Positions 8,365 through 17,532 of a stretch of DNA of 38,041 bases are shown in pieces. Numbering within the stretch: the first letter of the stretch is position 1; each line of letters starts with the position of its first letter. The notes under the pieces were generated by a model that was not told where the DNA came from, did no database searches, and saw only the letters and a list, made by a program, of their open reading frames with translations. Origin of the DNA: Planctomycetota bacterium (GTDB taxonomy: Bacteria > Planctomycetota > Planctomycetia > Planctomycetales > Planctomycetaceae); contig JAQCEJ010000047.1 of the NCBI GenBank assembly GCA_027618475.1, positions 1 to 38,041 of the forward strand. The letters run 5' to 3'. The position numbers and the translations under genes are program-made.

Positions 8365-10599
8365 TCACTTCCTGAATGGGGATTGTTCATCTTTATTTGC
8401 GCTGTGTTCATTTCGCGAAACAATCAACCAGATCAAGAAGACGATCATCGTCGCCGAGGTCACGGCGACTACGATCTTCGACAATGGCGGACGGTAACGA
8501 AAAACGATCGTTCGGTATCCGGGAGAAACCGGCACGGCGCGAAAGGCATAATTCGCAGGAAGAACCGGCAATGACTTCCCGTTGGCTTCAGCAGTCCATC
8601 CGGGATACCACATATCTGTCAGCACGAGATATCCCGGCTCGGCAATCTCGATGTCGACTTCGATACGGTCGAGCGAATAATGCCGAATCCTCACCGGACC
8701 GAATTGGCATCGCGGTCCACGATCGAGCACATCCTGCGGTAGAAGCACACGTTCGCGCGGAGCAAGAGAATTCAATTTTTGAATGACATCTTCAATGTCG
8801 TTTGAGTCTTCGAGAATTTCGACGTCACCCACGACAAATGCCCGCGGCATGACGGTCTGGTTTTCGAGAACGGTATAAGCGATAGAGGAATTCGATCTCC
8901 CCGCGAGCACAAATTCTCGCGGCATCTCCCCCTTTGTGGCGACCTTCCATCCCTCGGGTGCCGAATCGATGGCTCCCCTTTGAATCGCATACCGGGTGCC
9001 CAAAAGGTCGAGCAACGGCTTGTGATAACGAGACAGATCGATCGGTTCGATGCCGGTCAATTCGGTCGAGGGATCTCGCGGCGAGACCAGCGCCGCCATA
9101 TACAAGGCCCACCGCGCCAATGGAACAGGGTCATAAGCCTGGACTTTTTGAATTCCCGCCTGCCAGGCTTCGCGATCACTGAGCAAATCCTGCTCGACGA
9201 GCACCCGTTCGGTCGGCGTGGAAAAGCTAAGTTGATCGATTAAAGGATTGTCGTGACGAATGTTGTCTCTCGGTATGACGCGCAGGACGGCTTGAGCATG
9301 GCGTTGTAAATCGGCGAGCGAAAGCAGACACAGCGACAGCCCTAACGCCGTCACGAGCCCATTCGACCGGCCCCACTTTTGCGGTGTCAATCGGTCCAAT
9401 CCCGCCCCGGCAAACAATGCCACGATCAACGAAACAAAGAAGAGAATTCGCGATGGGGCCCGAAACCAGCTCACCCCCGGAACGTAGTGATGCATCAGCG
9501 TGTACAGCGGAGTCTCATCGCCAAAGGCAAAGATCGCGGCGAGAACTCCAATGCATAACCAGCGTCCCCATAAATAGTTAAAACCGTTACGCCAGGCTCC
9601 CCATAAGGCCAGCGGCGTCACGAGAAGTCCAAAATGGCACAGCGTTTCCCAATAGTACATTCCCGGACCGCGATAATCTGACGGCCCCCCCAGAACGAGG
9701 GGATTCAACACCTGTTTCAGATGTTCAAAGCTCAGACTGATCTGGCTCGATTGTGACGCTGTCAAACCCGCCGCGCGAACCGCTTGCTGGGTATAGATCC
9801 AGGTCGGGACTAGATCGACGGCGATAAGGCCTGCCGTCATTAAGGCGACGCCGAACAGACGGGCAAGAAACGTCTTGCGGGAGATCGCCATTCCGCCGCG
9901 GGAACCAACGAAGACATCGACCATCGTCAACGCCCCGATGATCAACGACAGATAATAGAGTTCCTGCACGTGTCCACAAAAATAACAGAGCGACAACACA
10001 CCAGCCAACAAGGCGACCGAACGTTGAGAACCGCGCCGAATGCGTTCGAAACAGACGAACGACCACGGTCCCCACGCCACAAGACAGATCTGGTTGTAAT
10101 GCCCTTCCCCCGTGTTGGCGATGAGATAGGGAGCGGCGAGAAATGCCGAACCGGTCATCACGCCGGCCCAAAGACTCAACCCCTGTTGCCTCCCCCAGAA
10201 ATAGGCTCCCCATCCACCCCAGAGATGATGGCCGACGAGTAACCAGCTCATCAAGACAATCGGATCGCCCCAGCGAAACAAGAGATGGAGCGGATAGAAC
10301 AGCGACGACTGCGGATTTCCCCACCAGGGGATGCCGGCGAGTCCCCCCGGATTCCAGACCGGGATTGCCCCATACTGCTGGTGAGCCTCTCGCGGATATG
10401 AACGGAACGCAAGATACGGATGAGTGACGTCGTTAAAGCCGGAATTCTGAGGACCGACGAGCAATCCCTCGGGATGCCGTACGAGACCCTGAAAGCAGAC
10501 CCCCGCCGTCAGCATCAGACAGGCGAGCGCCGTCAGATGTTCTTTCCATGTCGGCTTAGGAAGCGATAGAGGTGAAAGAGACATCGAGCTGGTTTTCAT
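8365..10599 (-). CDS. YfhO-family membrane protein, putative GT-C glycosyltransferase (copy 2)
   Basis: The protein has 744 residues with many membrane helices, then a soluble beta-rich C-terminal domain and a final helix. Motifs in order include LVGPQNSGFNDV, VWNPGGLAG, GNPQSSLFYPLH, NTGEGHYNQI and a late PGYLVLTDMWYPGW block, all shared with the copy at 3481-6081. The 120-residue size difference lies mostly in the middle and C-terminal parts. YfhO proteins are predicted GT-C enzymes that use polyprenyl-phosphate sugars outside the membrane. It is the first gene of the left arm, with ATG at 10599, and is separated from the rest by about 370 bp. Donor and acceptor are unknown. Confidence 0.85.
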   Translation of the reverse strand: MKTSSMSLSPLSLPKPTWKEHLTALACLMLTAGVCFQGLVRHPEGLLVGPQNSGFNDVTHPYLAFRSYPREAHQQYGAIPVWNPGGLAGIPWWGNPQSSLFYPLHLLFRWGDPIVLMSWLLVGHHLWGGWGAYFWGRQQGLSLWAGVMTGSAFLAAPYLIANTGEGHYNQICLVAWGPWSFVCFERIRRGSQRSVALLAGVLSLCYFCGHVQELYYLSLIIGALTMVDVFVGSRGGMAISRKTFLARLFGVALMTAGLIAVDLVPTWIYTQQAVRAAGLTASQSSQISLSFEHLKQVLNPLVLGGPSDYRGPGMYYWETLCHFGLLVTPLALWGAWRNGFNYLWGRWLCIGVLAAIFAFGDETPLYTLMHHYVPGVSWFRAPSRILFFVSLIVALFAGAGLDRLTPQKWGRSNGLVTALGLSLCLLSLADLQRHAQAVLRVIPRDNIRHDNPLIDQLSFSTPTERVLVEQDLLSDREAWQAGIQKVQAYDPVPLARWALYMAALVSPRDPSTELTGIEPIDLSRYHKPLLDLLGTRYAIQRGAIDSAPEGWKVATKGEMPREFVLAGRSNSSIAYTVLENQTVMPRAFVVGDVEILEDSNDIEDVIQKLNSLAPRERVLLPQDVLDRGPRCQFGPVRIRHYSLDRIEVDIEIAEPGYLVLTDMWYPGWTAEANGKSLPVLPANYAFRAVPVSPGYRTIVFRYRPPLSKIVVAVTSATMIVFLIWLIVSRNEHSANKDEQSPFRK

Positions 10600-10970
10600 A
10601 GAACTGAAATGCGGTTTATCGACGCGAAGGGGAAGAGACGTGGACGAATTCTCCGTGCATTCCTCCGTACGACTTCAGGGCAGTTCGCGTGCCGCGATGT
10701 CGCTGTTCCTGTCGGCGCGGGAATTGCTAATTCAGAATGCAGCAAATGGCGTGCGGTGCTGTCCTCATTCGGTTCGTCATCACATCGCTACTCGACCCCA
10801 AGACTTGCAGAATCGATACAAACGCTACCGACGGCCTGCATCGGTTCATCGACGAACTGCTTCGCTAACCAATGACATAGCAGAGACTTCAAACCGAGTT
10901 CGGTGTGTCCATTCGTCGAACGCCGAAGCGATGCACAACACATTTGATCTCCTGGATGGCGTGAGAATCT
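10600..10970. promoter_or_regulatory. Divergent intergenic region between the two glycan arms
   Basis: 371 bp separate the minus-strand YfhO start from the plus-strand WecE-like start, so both arms must be transcribed outward from here or from within. Short open frames exist on the plus strand but show no family features and look non-coding. I cannot identify -35/-10 boxes or an operator with confidence; the call rests on gene orientation only. Confidence 0.45.
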
Positions 10971-12170
10971 ATGCCGATTTCAATCCCGTTCAATAAGCCG
11001 TTTATCGCCGGTAAAGAGCTCTATTACATTGCTCAGGCGGTGACTTTCGGCAACCTGGCAGGGGACGGACCGTTTACAAAACGCTGCGCCGAAACGCTCG
11101 AAGAACGCTTCGGCATCGGAAAAGTTCTGATGACGCCGTCGTGCACGGCGTCGCTCGAAATGGCGGCGATGCTCTGCGGCCTTGGTCCCGGTGATGAAGT
11201 CATTCTTCCCTCGTACACTTTTGTCTCAACAGCCAACGCGATTGTGAGAACAGGGGCCAGGCCGGTCTTCGTCGATGTCCGTCCCGACACGTTGAATATC
11301 GATGAGACCTTGATCGAAGAAGCGATTACCGAAAAAACCAAGGCGATTTTTGTCGTGCACTACGCCGGCGTCGGATGCGAAATGGATCGTATCATGGCGA
11401 TCGCCGAAGGAAATCGACTGAAAGTCGTCGAAGACGCCGCTCAGGGGGTCAACGCCTATTATCAAAAACGGGCACTCGGTTCGATCGGTCACATCGGCAC
11501 ATACAGTTTTCACGAGACGAAGAACGTGATCTGCGGTGAAGGAGGGGCGATTTGCCTCAACGACCCCGACACGATCGAACAGGCAGAAATCATTCGCGAC
11601 AAGGGAACCAACCGTCAACGTTTCTTTCGGGGCGAAGTCGACAAGTACACCTGGGTTTCACAGGGATCGAGTCATGTCCCCAGTGAAATCTGTTCGGCGT
11701 TTCTGTATGGACAACTCGAACTGATCGACGAGATCAGCCAACGACGCAACGATCTGTTTCAGAATTACTGGCGTCATCTGCAACCGTGCGAAGCGAAATA
11801 TGGCGTTCGCCTCCCGCGCATCCCCCCGGAATGCGAAAGTAACTTCCACATTTTTTACCTGATCATGCCGACGCCCGAACTCCGCAGCGAGTTGATCGAA
11901 TGGCTCAAATCGCGAGGGGTACATGCTGTATTTCACTATGTTCCATTACATACCTCACCGATGGGAATGTCTTACGGCTATCGACAGGGGGATCTGCCGG
12001 TCACCGAAAACCTGAGCGAACGACTGGTTCGATTGCCGATGTACTTCGAATTGTCGTCGGCACAGCAGATGACGGTGATCGAAGCCATTCTCGAATTTCT
12101 GCAGGAACGTGTTCCGGTAACAACGTCGGCACCGTCCGTTGAAATCCAAACCAATGAAACGAAATCCTGA
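10971..12170 (+). CDS. wecE: dTDP-4-amino-4,6-dideoxygalactose transaminase, WecE/RffA-like
   Basis: This 399-residue DegT/DnrJ/EryC1/StrS enzyme matches WecE (RffA) along its length. Matching stretches include IPFNKP at the start, GDGPFTKRC, LMTPSCTASLEMAAMLCG, PSYTFVSTANA, VDVRPDTLNIDETLI, VEDAAQGV, SFHETKN and IRDKGTNRQ. The PLP Schiff-base lysine is K184 in SFHETKN. WecE converts dTDP-4-keto-6-deoxyglucose to dTDP-4-amino-4,6-dideoxygalactose with glutamate, in the cytoplasm. It is the first gene of the right arm, with the next gene 3 bp after its stop. The matching dehydratase (RmlB) and thymidylyltransferase (RmlA) are not in the window. The family assignment is strong; exact substrate specificity is inferred. 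Confidence 0.9.
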   Translation: MPISIPFNKPFIAGKELYYIAQAVTFGNLAGDGPFTKRCAETLEERFGIGKVLMTPSCTASLEMAAMLCGLGPGDEVILPSYTFVSTANAIVRTGARPVFVDVRPDTLNIDETLIEEAITEKTKAIFVVHYAGVGCEMDRIMAIAEGNRLKVVEDAAQGVNAYYQKRALGSIGHIGTYSFHETKNVICGEGGAICLNDPDTIEQAEIIRDKGTNRQRFFRGEVDKYTWVSQGSSHVPSEICSAFLYGQLELIDEISQRRNDLFQNYWRHLQPCEAKYGVRLPRIPPECESNFHIFYLIMPTPELRSELIEWLKSRGVHAVFHYVPLHTSPMGMSYGYRQGDLPVTENLSERLVRLPMYFELSSAQQMTVIEAILEFLQERVPVTTSAPSVEIQTNETKS

Positions 12171-12173
12171 TCG

Positions 12174-13262
12174 ATGATGTCCCAGCCGAAATTTTCGCCC
12201 CCCGAAAATTCGCCGACGGTACCTTCCGTTGGAGCGATCGCCGTCGATATTTCGATCGTCGTTCCGGTGTATCGTTCGGAGAAGTCGCTGCCGACATTGA
12301 TCGAACGGCTCAACTCGGTCTTGCAGACATTGGGGCGAACGTACGAAATCATTCTCGTCGACGATGGGAGTCCTGACGATTCTTTTCGCGTCATGCAGGA
12401 TCTGCAAGCGCGACAGCCGGACGTCATTACCATCGTTCAGCTCATGAGAAACTACGGCCAACACAACACATTGATGTGCGGTTTCAGGCACGTTCGCGGC
12501 CGGTATGTCGTCACTCTCGATGACGATCTGCAGAATCCTCCTGAAGAAATTCCCCGACTGCTCGACGCCATCGAAACTCAGGAACTCGATCTCGTTTACG
12601 GTTGTCCCGAGACTAAAAGACACGAATCGTGGCGCAACGCCGGGTCGGCACTGATCAACGTTTTCTTTCGAACCGTCTACAAGCTTCCGGTACGGGTCAC
12701 GCCGTTTCGCATCATGCGGAGACAGTTGGTCGACAGCATTCTGCCGTATGCTCTCAATTTCACTTACGTCGACGGATTGTTGTGCTGGAATACACAACGC
12801 GTCGGCCAGGTGGTCGTCGATCATCATGCCCGTTCGCAAGGCCGGTCGGGATATTCGTTCGGCAAGCTGATGGTGCTGGCCCTTAACCTGTTCACCAATT
12901 TTTCGCTGCTTCCGCTGCAGCTGGTCTCCGCCATCGGACTTGTGGCCAGTCTGTTCGGTCTGATGACGGCGGTCTTTTATTTATACCTCTACCTGTTTGG
13001 TCAGATCACCGTCCCCGGCTACGCATCGACGATTGTCGCCATTCTCGTTCTGGGGGGATTGCAACTCCTCTCGCTGGGACTGATCGGTGAATATCTCGGT
13101 CGGTTGCATCTCAACGTCAACAAAAAACCGCAATATACCGAACGGCAGGTCACGTCTGCCGTTCGATCGACTCAGGAGATTCAATCCGATACAGGTCACG
13201 CCGAGTCGTCGTCCCTTGAAATCACACGAGTTTCACGATCGGTTTCAGAGTCCACGAAATGA
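12174..13262 (+). CDS. GT2 polyprenyl-phosphate glycosyltransferase, ArnC/GtrB-like (copy 2)
   Basis: The 362-residue protein has SIVVPVYRSE at about 26-35, LVDDGSPDDS (about 60) and TLDDDLQNPPEE (about 118). A cytoplasmic GT-A domain is followed by two membrane hairpins around residues 240-310 and GEYLGRLHLNVNKKPQY near the end. This matches ArnC and GtrB, which put a single sugar on undecaprenyl phosphate. Sitting 3 bp after a WecE-type aminotransferase, it could load the 4-amino-4,6-dideoxyhexose, as ArnC loads an amino-arabinose derivative; that link is inferred from order. The C-terminal 50 residues are polar and variable. Two ATG codons (12174, 12177) lie side by side. Confidence 0.88.
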   Translation: MMSQPKFSPPENSPTVPSVGAIAVDISIVVPVYRSEKSLPTLIERLNSVLQTLGRTYEIILVDDGSPDDSFRVMQDLQARQPDVITIVQLMRNYGQHNTLMCGFRHVRGRYVVTLDDDLQNPPEEIPRLLDAIETQELDLVYGCPETKRHESWRNAGSALINVFFRTVYKLPVRVTPFRIMRRQLVDSILPYALNFTYVDGLLCWNTQRVGQVVVDHHARSQGRSGYSFGKLMVLALNLFTNFSLLPLQLVSAIGLVASLFGLMTAVFYLYLYLFGQITVPGYASTIVAILVLGGLQLLSLGLIGEYLGRLHLNVNKKPQYTERQVTSAVRSTQEIQSDTGHAESSSLEITRVSRSVSESTK

Positions 13263-13275
13263 GCATTCTACCTTC

Positions 13276-14586
13276 ATGCTGATGCCAAACGTTCCATCAC
13301 CCGATCTCTCGACAGAATCGACACCGGCGATACCCGTCATCGCGCGCGGGTGGACGGTCCCGGTGACGTTGTTTCTGTTCAGCCGAATCTGGTGCATTAG
13401 CGCGCTGTATCTCGGGGCATGGTACTTTCCGGTGCAGTCTGACTTCAAACATCTGAATCCGCGAGCGGGAACGTATGATGACCTGCCCGAGTATTATCGC
13501 GACTACGCCGCTCATTTGCCCGAATTCGGTCGGTATCCATTGCTGGGGGTCAATGTCGGCGGTCGCTGGAGTGCTTTCTCCCCCTTCGTGCGCTGGGATG
13601 CTCTCTGGTATCTGAGTGTCGTCGAAGTCGGTTATCAGGCCGACCTGTCGGCGCCAACACAGCAAAATCCCGCTTTTTTTCCGGTCTTTCCTCTCGCCGT
13701 TCGTGCTGCGACGTTTTTGGGCGTGCCGACGATTCCGGCGGCGATACTGCTCGCCAATCTGGGAACTCTCGTCGCCAGTTGCATGCTGTACACGTTCGCG
13801 CGGCGGAATTACGGTGAACCCGCCGCGAGATGGTCGTTGTTGCTCTGGCTGTTTCACCCGATGGGATTCTTCGGCAGCGTTCCCTACGCCGATGCATTTC
13901 TGGCCATCTGCACGATTGCGGCGATGCAGGCCGTCACACAACAACGTCACGTTCTGGCGGGACTCTGGTGCGGCATCGCCACGGCGGTCCGTCCCCCGGC
14001 TTTGGCCCTCGCCGGGCTGTTCATTCCCACGATTCTCGGAAGACACCAATCGACGAGGTCTCGGCTGAACGCCTTCATCGGTTTATGCCTCTCCGGAGTT
14101 GGCATCGCGTTGTTCTTTGCCTACCTCGGGTATGCATTCGGCGATCCCCTTCTCTATCTGCACACCAAATGGTACGACCCCCCTTCGATGTCGGGGCTGA
14201 ACCCACTGCGCTGGTTGAGGACGATTGCCGGAGGCATTATCGGCATCTTTCTACTGCTGTTTCGCTCGGATACCCCTTCTCTCGAACTCTACTCGGGACG
14301 GGTGGCCGATCCGTTGCTTTTCGTCTGGGCGCTCGCCTGGCTGCCCACCGTACGTCGACTGGGACCGGGCATCTGGATGTTCACCCTGCTGGCATGTCTG
14401 ATGCCGTTAATGTCGATCGAATCAACGGCATCGTACGGCCGGTATATGTGGGCCGTCATGCCGATTTTTCTCGCGGCGGGAACAAAATTGGCCAACCGAC
14501 CGATCGGCTGGATCACTTTGACATTGTTCGCCGCGGGACAATTCATTTTGGCCCTCTGGTTTGGCGGCGGATGGGTTGTCATTTGA
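13276..14586 (+). CDS. PIG-V-like GT-C mannosyltransferase family protein (copy 2)
   Basis: This 436-residue polytopic protein has RWDALWYLSVVEVGY, the PIG-V family WD motif, then FFPVFPLAVRA, a VRPP stretch and LYSGRVADPLLFVWALAWLP. The last matches NLYSWRIADPLMFVWILFYLP in the minus-strand copy at 2003-3421, so the two are clear paralogues. The frame is open upstream to 13087, but that part overlaps the GT2 gene; ATG 13276, 13 bp after the GT2 stop, is the sensible start. The likely role is transfer of the polyprenyl-phosphate sugar made by the upstream GT2 to a glycan or lipid outside the membrane (inference). Confidence 0.85.
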   Translation: MLMPNVPSPDLSTESTPAIPVIARGWTVPVTLFLFSRIWCISALYLGAWYFPVQSDFKHLNPRAGTYDDLPEYYRDYAAHLPEFGRYPLLGVNVGGRWSAFSPFVRWDALWYLSVVEVGYQADLSAPTQQNPAFFPVFPLAVRAATFLGVPTIPAAILLANLGTLVASCMLYTFARRNYGEPAARWSLLLWLFHPMGFFGSVPYADAFLAICTIAAMQAVTQQRHVLAGLWCGIATAVRPPALALAGLFIPTILGRHQSTRSRLNAFIGLCLSGVGIALFFAYLGYAFGDPLLYLHTKWYDPPSMSGLNPLRWLRTIAGGIIGIFLLLFRSDTPSLELYSGRVADPLLFVWALAWLPTVRRLGPGIWMFTLLACLMPLMSIESTASYGRYMWAVMPIFLAAGTKLANRPIGWITLTLFAAGQFILALWFGGGWVVI

Positions 14587-14788
14587 AACGCAGCGTTCCC
14601 TGTGGCGAAACGGCAACACGAACGGAATCGATGATGTCAATTCGCCACAACCGGTTCGCGACAAGACCTTATTGCAATGCCGAACCTTACGGTTTACGCT
14701 GAATGTTTAAGCCGTTGCACGACACGGCACCGAATATGCACTTTGTTGAGACGGACAGATTACGACCGCACACCGTGAAGTTCTTATC

Positions 14789-15295
14789 ATGACGTTTATC
14801 CCCGGACCACTTCAGAAAATCGCGCCGAGCGTTGTTGTGGGCGAAAACGTCCGCATCTTCGATTTCGTCAACCTGTACGGTTGCACGATCGGCGATGATA
14901 CGAAGATCGGCACATTCGTCGAGATTCAGAAGAACGCCCACATCGGAGCGCGCTGCAAGATCAGTTCTCACACGTTTATTTGCGAAGGAGTGACAATCGA
15001 AGACGAAGTCTTCGTCGGTCACCACGTCTGTTTTACGAACGATTTACATCCCCGCGCAACGAATGCCGGGGGAGAGTTACAAGGTGAAGCCGACTGGTCG
15101 GTCGTGCCGACGCTCGTCCGGCGCGGGGCATCCATCGGATCGGGAGCCATCATTCTCGCCGGTGTGACGATTGGCGCAGGAGCGATGATCGGCGCAGGAG
15201 CGGTTGTCACCAGAGATGTCCACGCGGGTGAAACGGTTGCGGGAGTACCCGCCAGAGTCATTGCGAAATCCACAAGGGAGCCAACAGCCTCATGA
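14789..15295 (+). CDS. Left-handed beta-helix sugar N-acyltransferase, WbpD/FdtC-like
   Basis: The 168-residue protein is built almost wholly of hexapeptide repeats (for example IGDDTKIGTFVEI, IGSGAIILAGVTIGAGAMIGAGAVV). It carries the VGHHVCFTNDLHPRA stretch typical of N-acetyltransferases acting on 3-amino sugars (WbpD/WlbB, FdtC/QdtC), and ends VAGVPARVIAK. These enzymes form trimers and acylate the amine of a nucleotide-linked amino sugar using acetyl-CoA. Its stop overlaps the start of the next aminotransferase as ATGA, so the two are probably co-translated and act on the same sugar. Which nucleotide sugar is used cannot be told from the sequence. Confidence 0.88.
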   Translation: MTFIPGPLQKIAPSVVVGENVRIFDFVNLYGCTIGDDTKIGTFVEIQKNAHIGARCKISSHTFICEGVTIEDEVFVGHHVCFTNDLHPRATNAGGELQGEADWSVVPTLVRRGASIGSGAIILAGVTIGAGAMIGAGAVVTRDVHAGETVAGVPARVIAKSTREPTAS

Positions 15296-16431
15296 AAGTT
15301 CCATTTCTCGATCTGCGTGCCCAAAACCTGTCGTTGGGTGACGAACTCCGCAGTGCCTTTTACCAGGTGATGGACAACTCGCAGTTCATTCTTGGACCCG
15401 CCGTCGAACAGTTCGAACGCGACTTCGCCGCGTACGTCGGCACAGCGCATTGCGTCGGACTCAACAACGGCACGTCGGCGTTGCATATGGCGCTGCTGGC
15501 TTACGATATCGGACCCGGCGATGAAGTCATCACGACGCCGCATACGTGGATCAGCACCACCTGGGCGATCAGTTATGTCGGTGCGACGCCGGTGTATGTC
15601 GATATCGATCCCGTCACATTCAACCTCGACCCGGAAAAAGTCACCGACGCGATCACCCCGAAGACGAAAGCCATCTTGCCGGTGCATCTCTATGGTCAAG
15701 CAGCCGACATCGTTCAGTTGCGACGTATCGCCGACGATCACGAACTGATCCTTATTGAAGATACGGCGCAGGCTCACGGAGCAGAGTTTGACGGACAGCG
15801 GCTCGGTTCGATCGGCCAAATCGGTTGTTTCAGTTTCTATCCCGGTAAGAATCTCGGTGCGTTCGGCGAAGGAGGCGCGATCGTCACCAGTGACGATCGC
15901 ATCGCCGATCGCATTCGCCGTTTGAGGGATCATGCCCAGCAGGGACGTCATCATCATGTGGAAATCGGCTATAATACCCGCATGGAAGGGCTGCAAGGTG
16001 CCGTTCTTTCGGTGAAACTTCGACAGCTCGATCGATGGAATTCGCTCCGACGGCAACACGCGCAAACGTATTGCGAATTACTTGACAATTGTGGTGAACT
16101 CGAACTCCCCGCGTCGCCGACTCCCGAAGCCCATGTCTGGCACTTGTTCGTCGTATTGCTGAAGTCCATGTCGCGCGACGACGTCCAAAAGCAATTGGCC
16201 GAACGAGGCATCGCTTCGGCAGTCCATTATCCGACGCCGGTTCCCTATCAACCGGCGTATGCCCACCTCGGTTACAAACGAGGAGACTTCCCCGTCGCCG
16301 AGGATGTCACCAGCCGATGTCTGTCGTTGCCGATGTTCCCCGAACTGACCAGCGAACAGATGACATACGTAGCGACGACACTCAAAGATATTCTGGCGAA
16401 GTCGACCGTCGACACCGTCGCGAAAAAGTAA
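15292..16431 (+). CDS. DegT/DnrJ/EryC1/StrS aminotransferase, FdtB/WbpE-like
   Basis: A 379-residue PLP-dependent sugar aminotransferase beginning VPFLDLRAQN, with NNGTSALHMAL, TTPHTWISTTWA, PVHLYGQ, EDTAQAHGAEF and FYPGKNLGAFGEGGA. The Schiff-base lysine is K186. The FYPGKNLGAFGEGGA form and VHLYGQ are characteristic of the FdtB/QdtB/TylB and WbpE groups, which aminate a 3-keto sugar. It overlaps the acyltransferase at 14789 by 4 bp, which fits amination followed by N-acetylation of the same carbon. The 3-keto substrate could come from the Gfo/Idh/MocA gene at 20329. A Shine-Dalgarno-like GGGAG precedes the ATG. Confidence 0.9.
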   Translation: MKVPFLDLRAQNLSLGDELRSAFYQVMDNSQFILGPAVEQFERDFAAYVGTAHCVGLNNGTSALHMALLAYDIGPGDEVITTPHTWISTTWAISYVGATPVYVDIDPVTFNLDPEKVTDAITPKTKAILPVHLYGQAADIVQLRRIADDHELILIEDTAQAHGAEFDGQRLGSIGQIGCFSFYPGKNLGAFGEGGAIVTSDDRIADRIRRLRDHAQQGRHHHVEIGYNTRMEGLQGAVLSVKLRQLDRWNSLRRQHAQTYCELLDNCGELELPASPTPEAHVWHLFVVLLKSMSRDDVQKQLAERGIASAVHYPTPVPYQPAYAHLGYKRGDFPVAEDVTSRCLSLPMFPELTSEQMTYVATTLKDILAKSTVDTVAKK

Positions 16432-16486
16432 ATCGATCGTAAGAAAACCATCGTCTCGCGCTAACGACACAACGGGATCCAGAACA

Positions 16487-17488
16487 GTGAATCTCAACGG
16501 TAAAAACATACTTGTCACCGGCGGCTGCGGATTGATCGGTTCGACGATCATCGATCAGCTTCTTAGCGAACACGATCCGCGGCGAATTGTCGTCCTCGAT
16601 AATCTCGTACGGGGAACGAGAATTAATCTCGAATCGGCACTGGCCAGCGGCCGGGTAGAGCTTGTTCCGGTCGACATACGCGACTTCGCCGCGATTCGAC
16701 CGCATTTCGATGGAGTCGACGCCGTATTTCATCAGGCGGCGATTCGCATTACACTGTGTGCCGAACAACCGCGAGAATGCCTCGAAGTGCTGGTCGATGG
16801 CACCTTCAATGTTTTGACGGCGTGCGTGGAGTCGAACGTGAATAAGCTCATCGCCGCATCGTCGGCGTCGATTTACGGCATGGCCGATCGTTTTCCGACG
16901 GCGGAAGACCATCATCCCTACAATAACCGTACGTGGTATGGCGCGGCAAAAGTCGCCAATGAAGGCATGCTCCGCAGCTTTGCCGAGATGCATAACCTCG
17001 ATTATGTGGTGCTGCGATACTTCAACGTTTATGGCCCCCGTATGGACGTCTTCGGAAAGTACACCGAAGTTCTGATCCGCTGGCTCGATTGTCTCGACCG
17101 AAACGAGTCTCCCAAGATCTTCGGCGACGGCAAGCAAACAATGGACTTCGTCTTCAGCGAAGATGTCGCCCGTGCCAACCTCGCGGCCATGACCAGCGAG
17201 ATAACCGACGAAGTCTTCAATGTCGCCAGCGGCGTCGAAACCAGTTTGTATGAACTGTTACAGGCTCTGCTTAAAGTGGCGGGTCGTGAAGATCTGCAAC
17301 CGGAATTTCTGCCCGAACGATCCGTTAATCCGGTCCCGCGACGCTGGGCCGATATTACCAAAGCCGAACGAATGCTTGGCTTCCGCACGCAAGTGGGACT
17401 TGAAGACGGATTGAAACGACTCATCGACTGGCGTACCGAAGTCCTGGCCCGAGGCGAGGCGGCGGCCTATTTGCAGCCGGCAAAGTAA
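16487..17488 (+). CDS. NAD-dependent sugar epimerase/dehydratase (extended SDR)
   Basis: A 333-residue extended SDR with the NAD-binding TGGCGLIG at about 11-18, a D..N stretch after strand 2, the HQAA motif, the catalytic SSAS region (about 124-128) and the Y151-x-x-x-K155 pair in [16 protein letters not shown] and [16 protein letters not shown] are typical of nucleotide-sugar epimerases of the GalE/WbpP type rather than of RmlB, whose usual T-D-E catalytic motif I do not see. It probably changes the stereochemistry at C4 (or another carbon) of a UDP- or dTDP-sugar. The start is GTG at 16487, 55 bp after the aminotransferase. Confidence 0.87.
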   Translation: MNLNGKNILVTGGCGLIGSTIIDQLLSEHDPRRIVVLDNLVRGTRINLESALASGRVELVPVDIRDFAAIRPHFDGVDAVFHQAAIRITLCAEQPRECLEVLVDGTFNVLTACVESNVNKLIAASSASIYGMADRFPTAEDHHPYNNRTWYGAAKVANEGMLRSFAEMHNLDYVVLRYFNVYGPRMDVFGKYTEVLIRWLDCLDRNESPKIFGDGKQTMDFVFSEDVARANLAAMTSEITDEVFNVASGVETSLYELLQALLKVAGREDLQPEFLPERSVNPVPRRWADITKAERMLGFRTQVGLEDGLKRLIDWRTEVLARGEAAAYLQPAK

Positions 17489-17532
17489 TAACTCGTATTT
17501 CATTCGCTGAATTGCGTTTTTTGGCCATAACT

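Noticed and set aside
10609-10996. Two overlapping plus-strand frames in the divergent spacer
   Set aside because: No motif, no ribosome binding site, and Arg/Ser/Cys-rich random-looking composition.
11955-12839. 294-codon minus-strand open frame
   Set aside because: Antisense to the WecE-like and GT2 genes; Arg/Asp-rich composition and no family features.
15019-16065. 348-codon minus-strand open frame
   Set aside because: Antisense to the acyltransferase and FdtB-like aminotransferase; composition typical of the reverse strand of a GC-rich gene.
16487-17488. SDR gene as an RmlB dTDP-glucose 4,6-dehydratase
   Set aside because: The TDE catalytic motif of 4,6-dehydratases is not seen; the SSAS and YGAAK pattern fits epimerases better.
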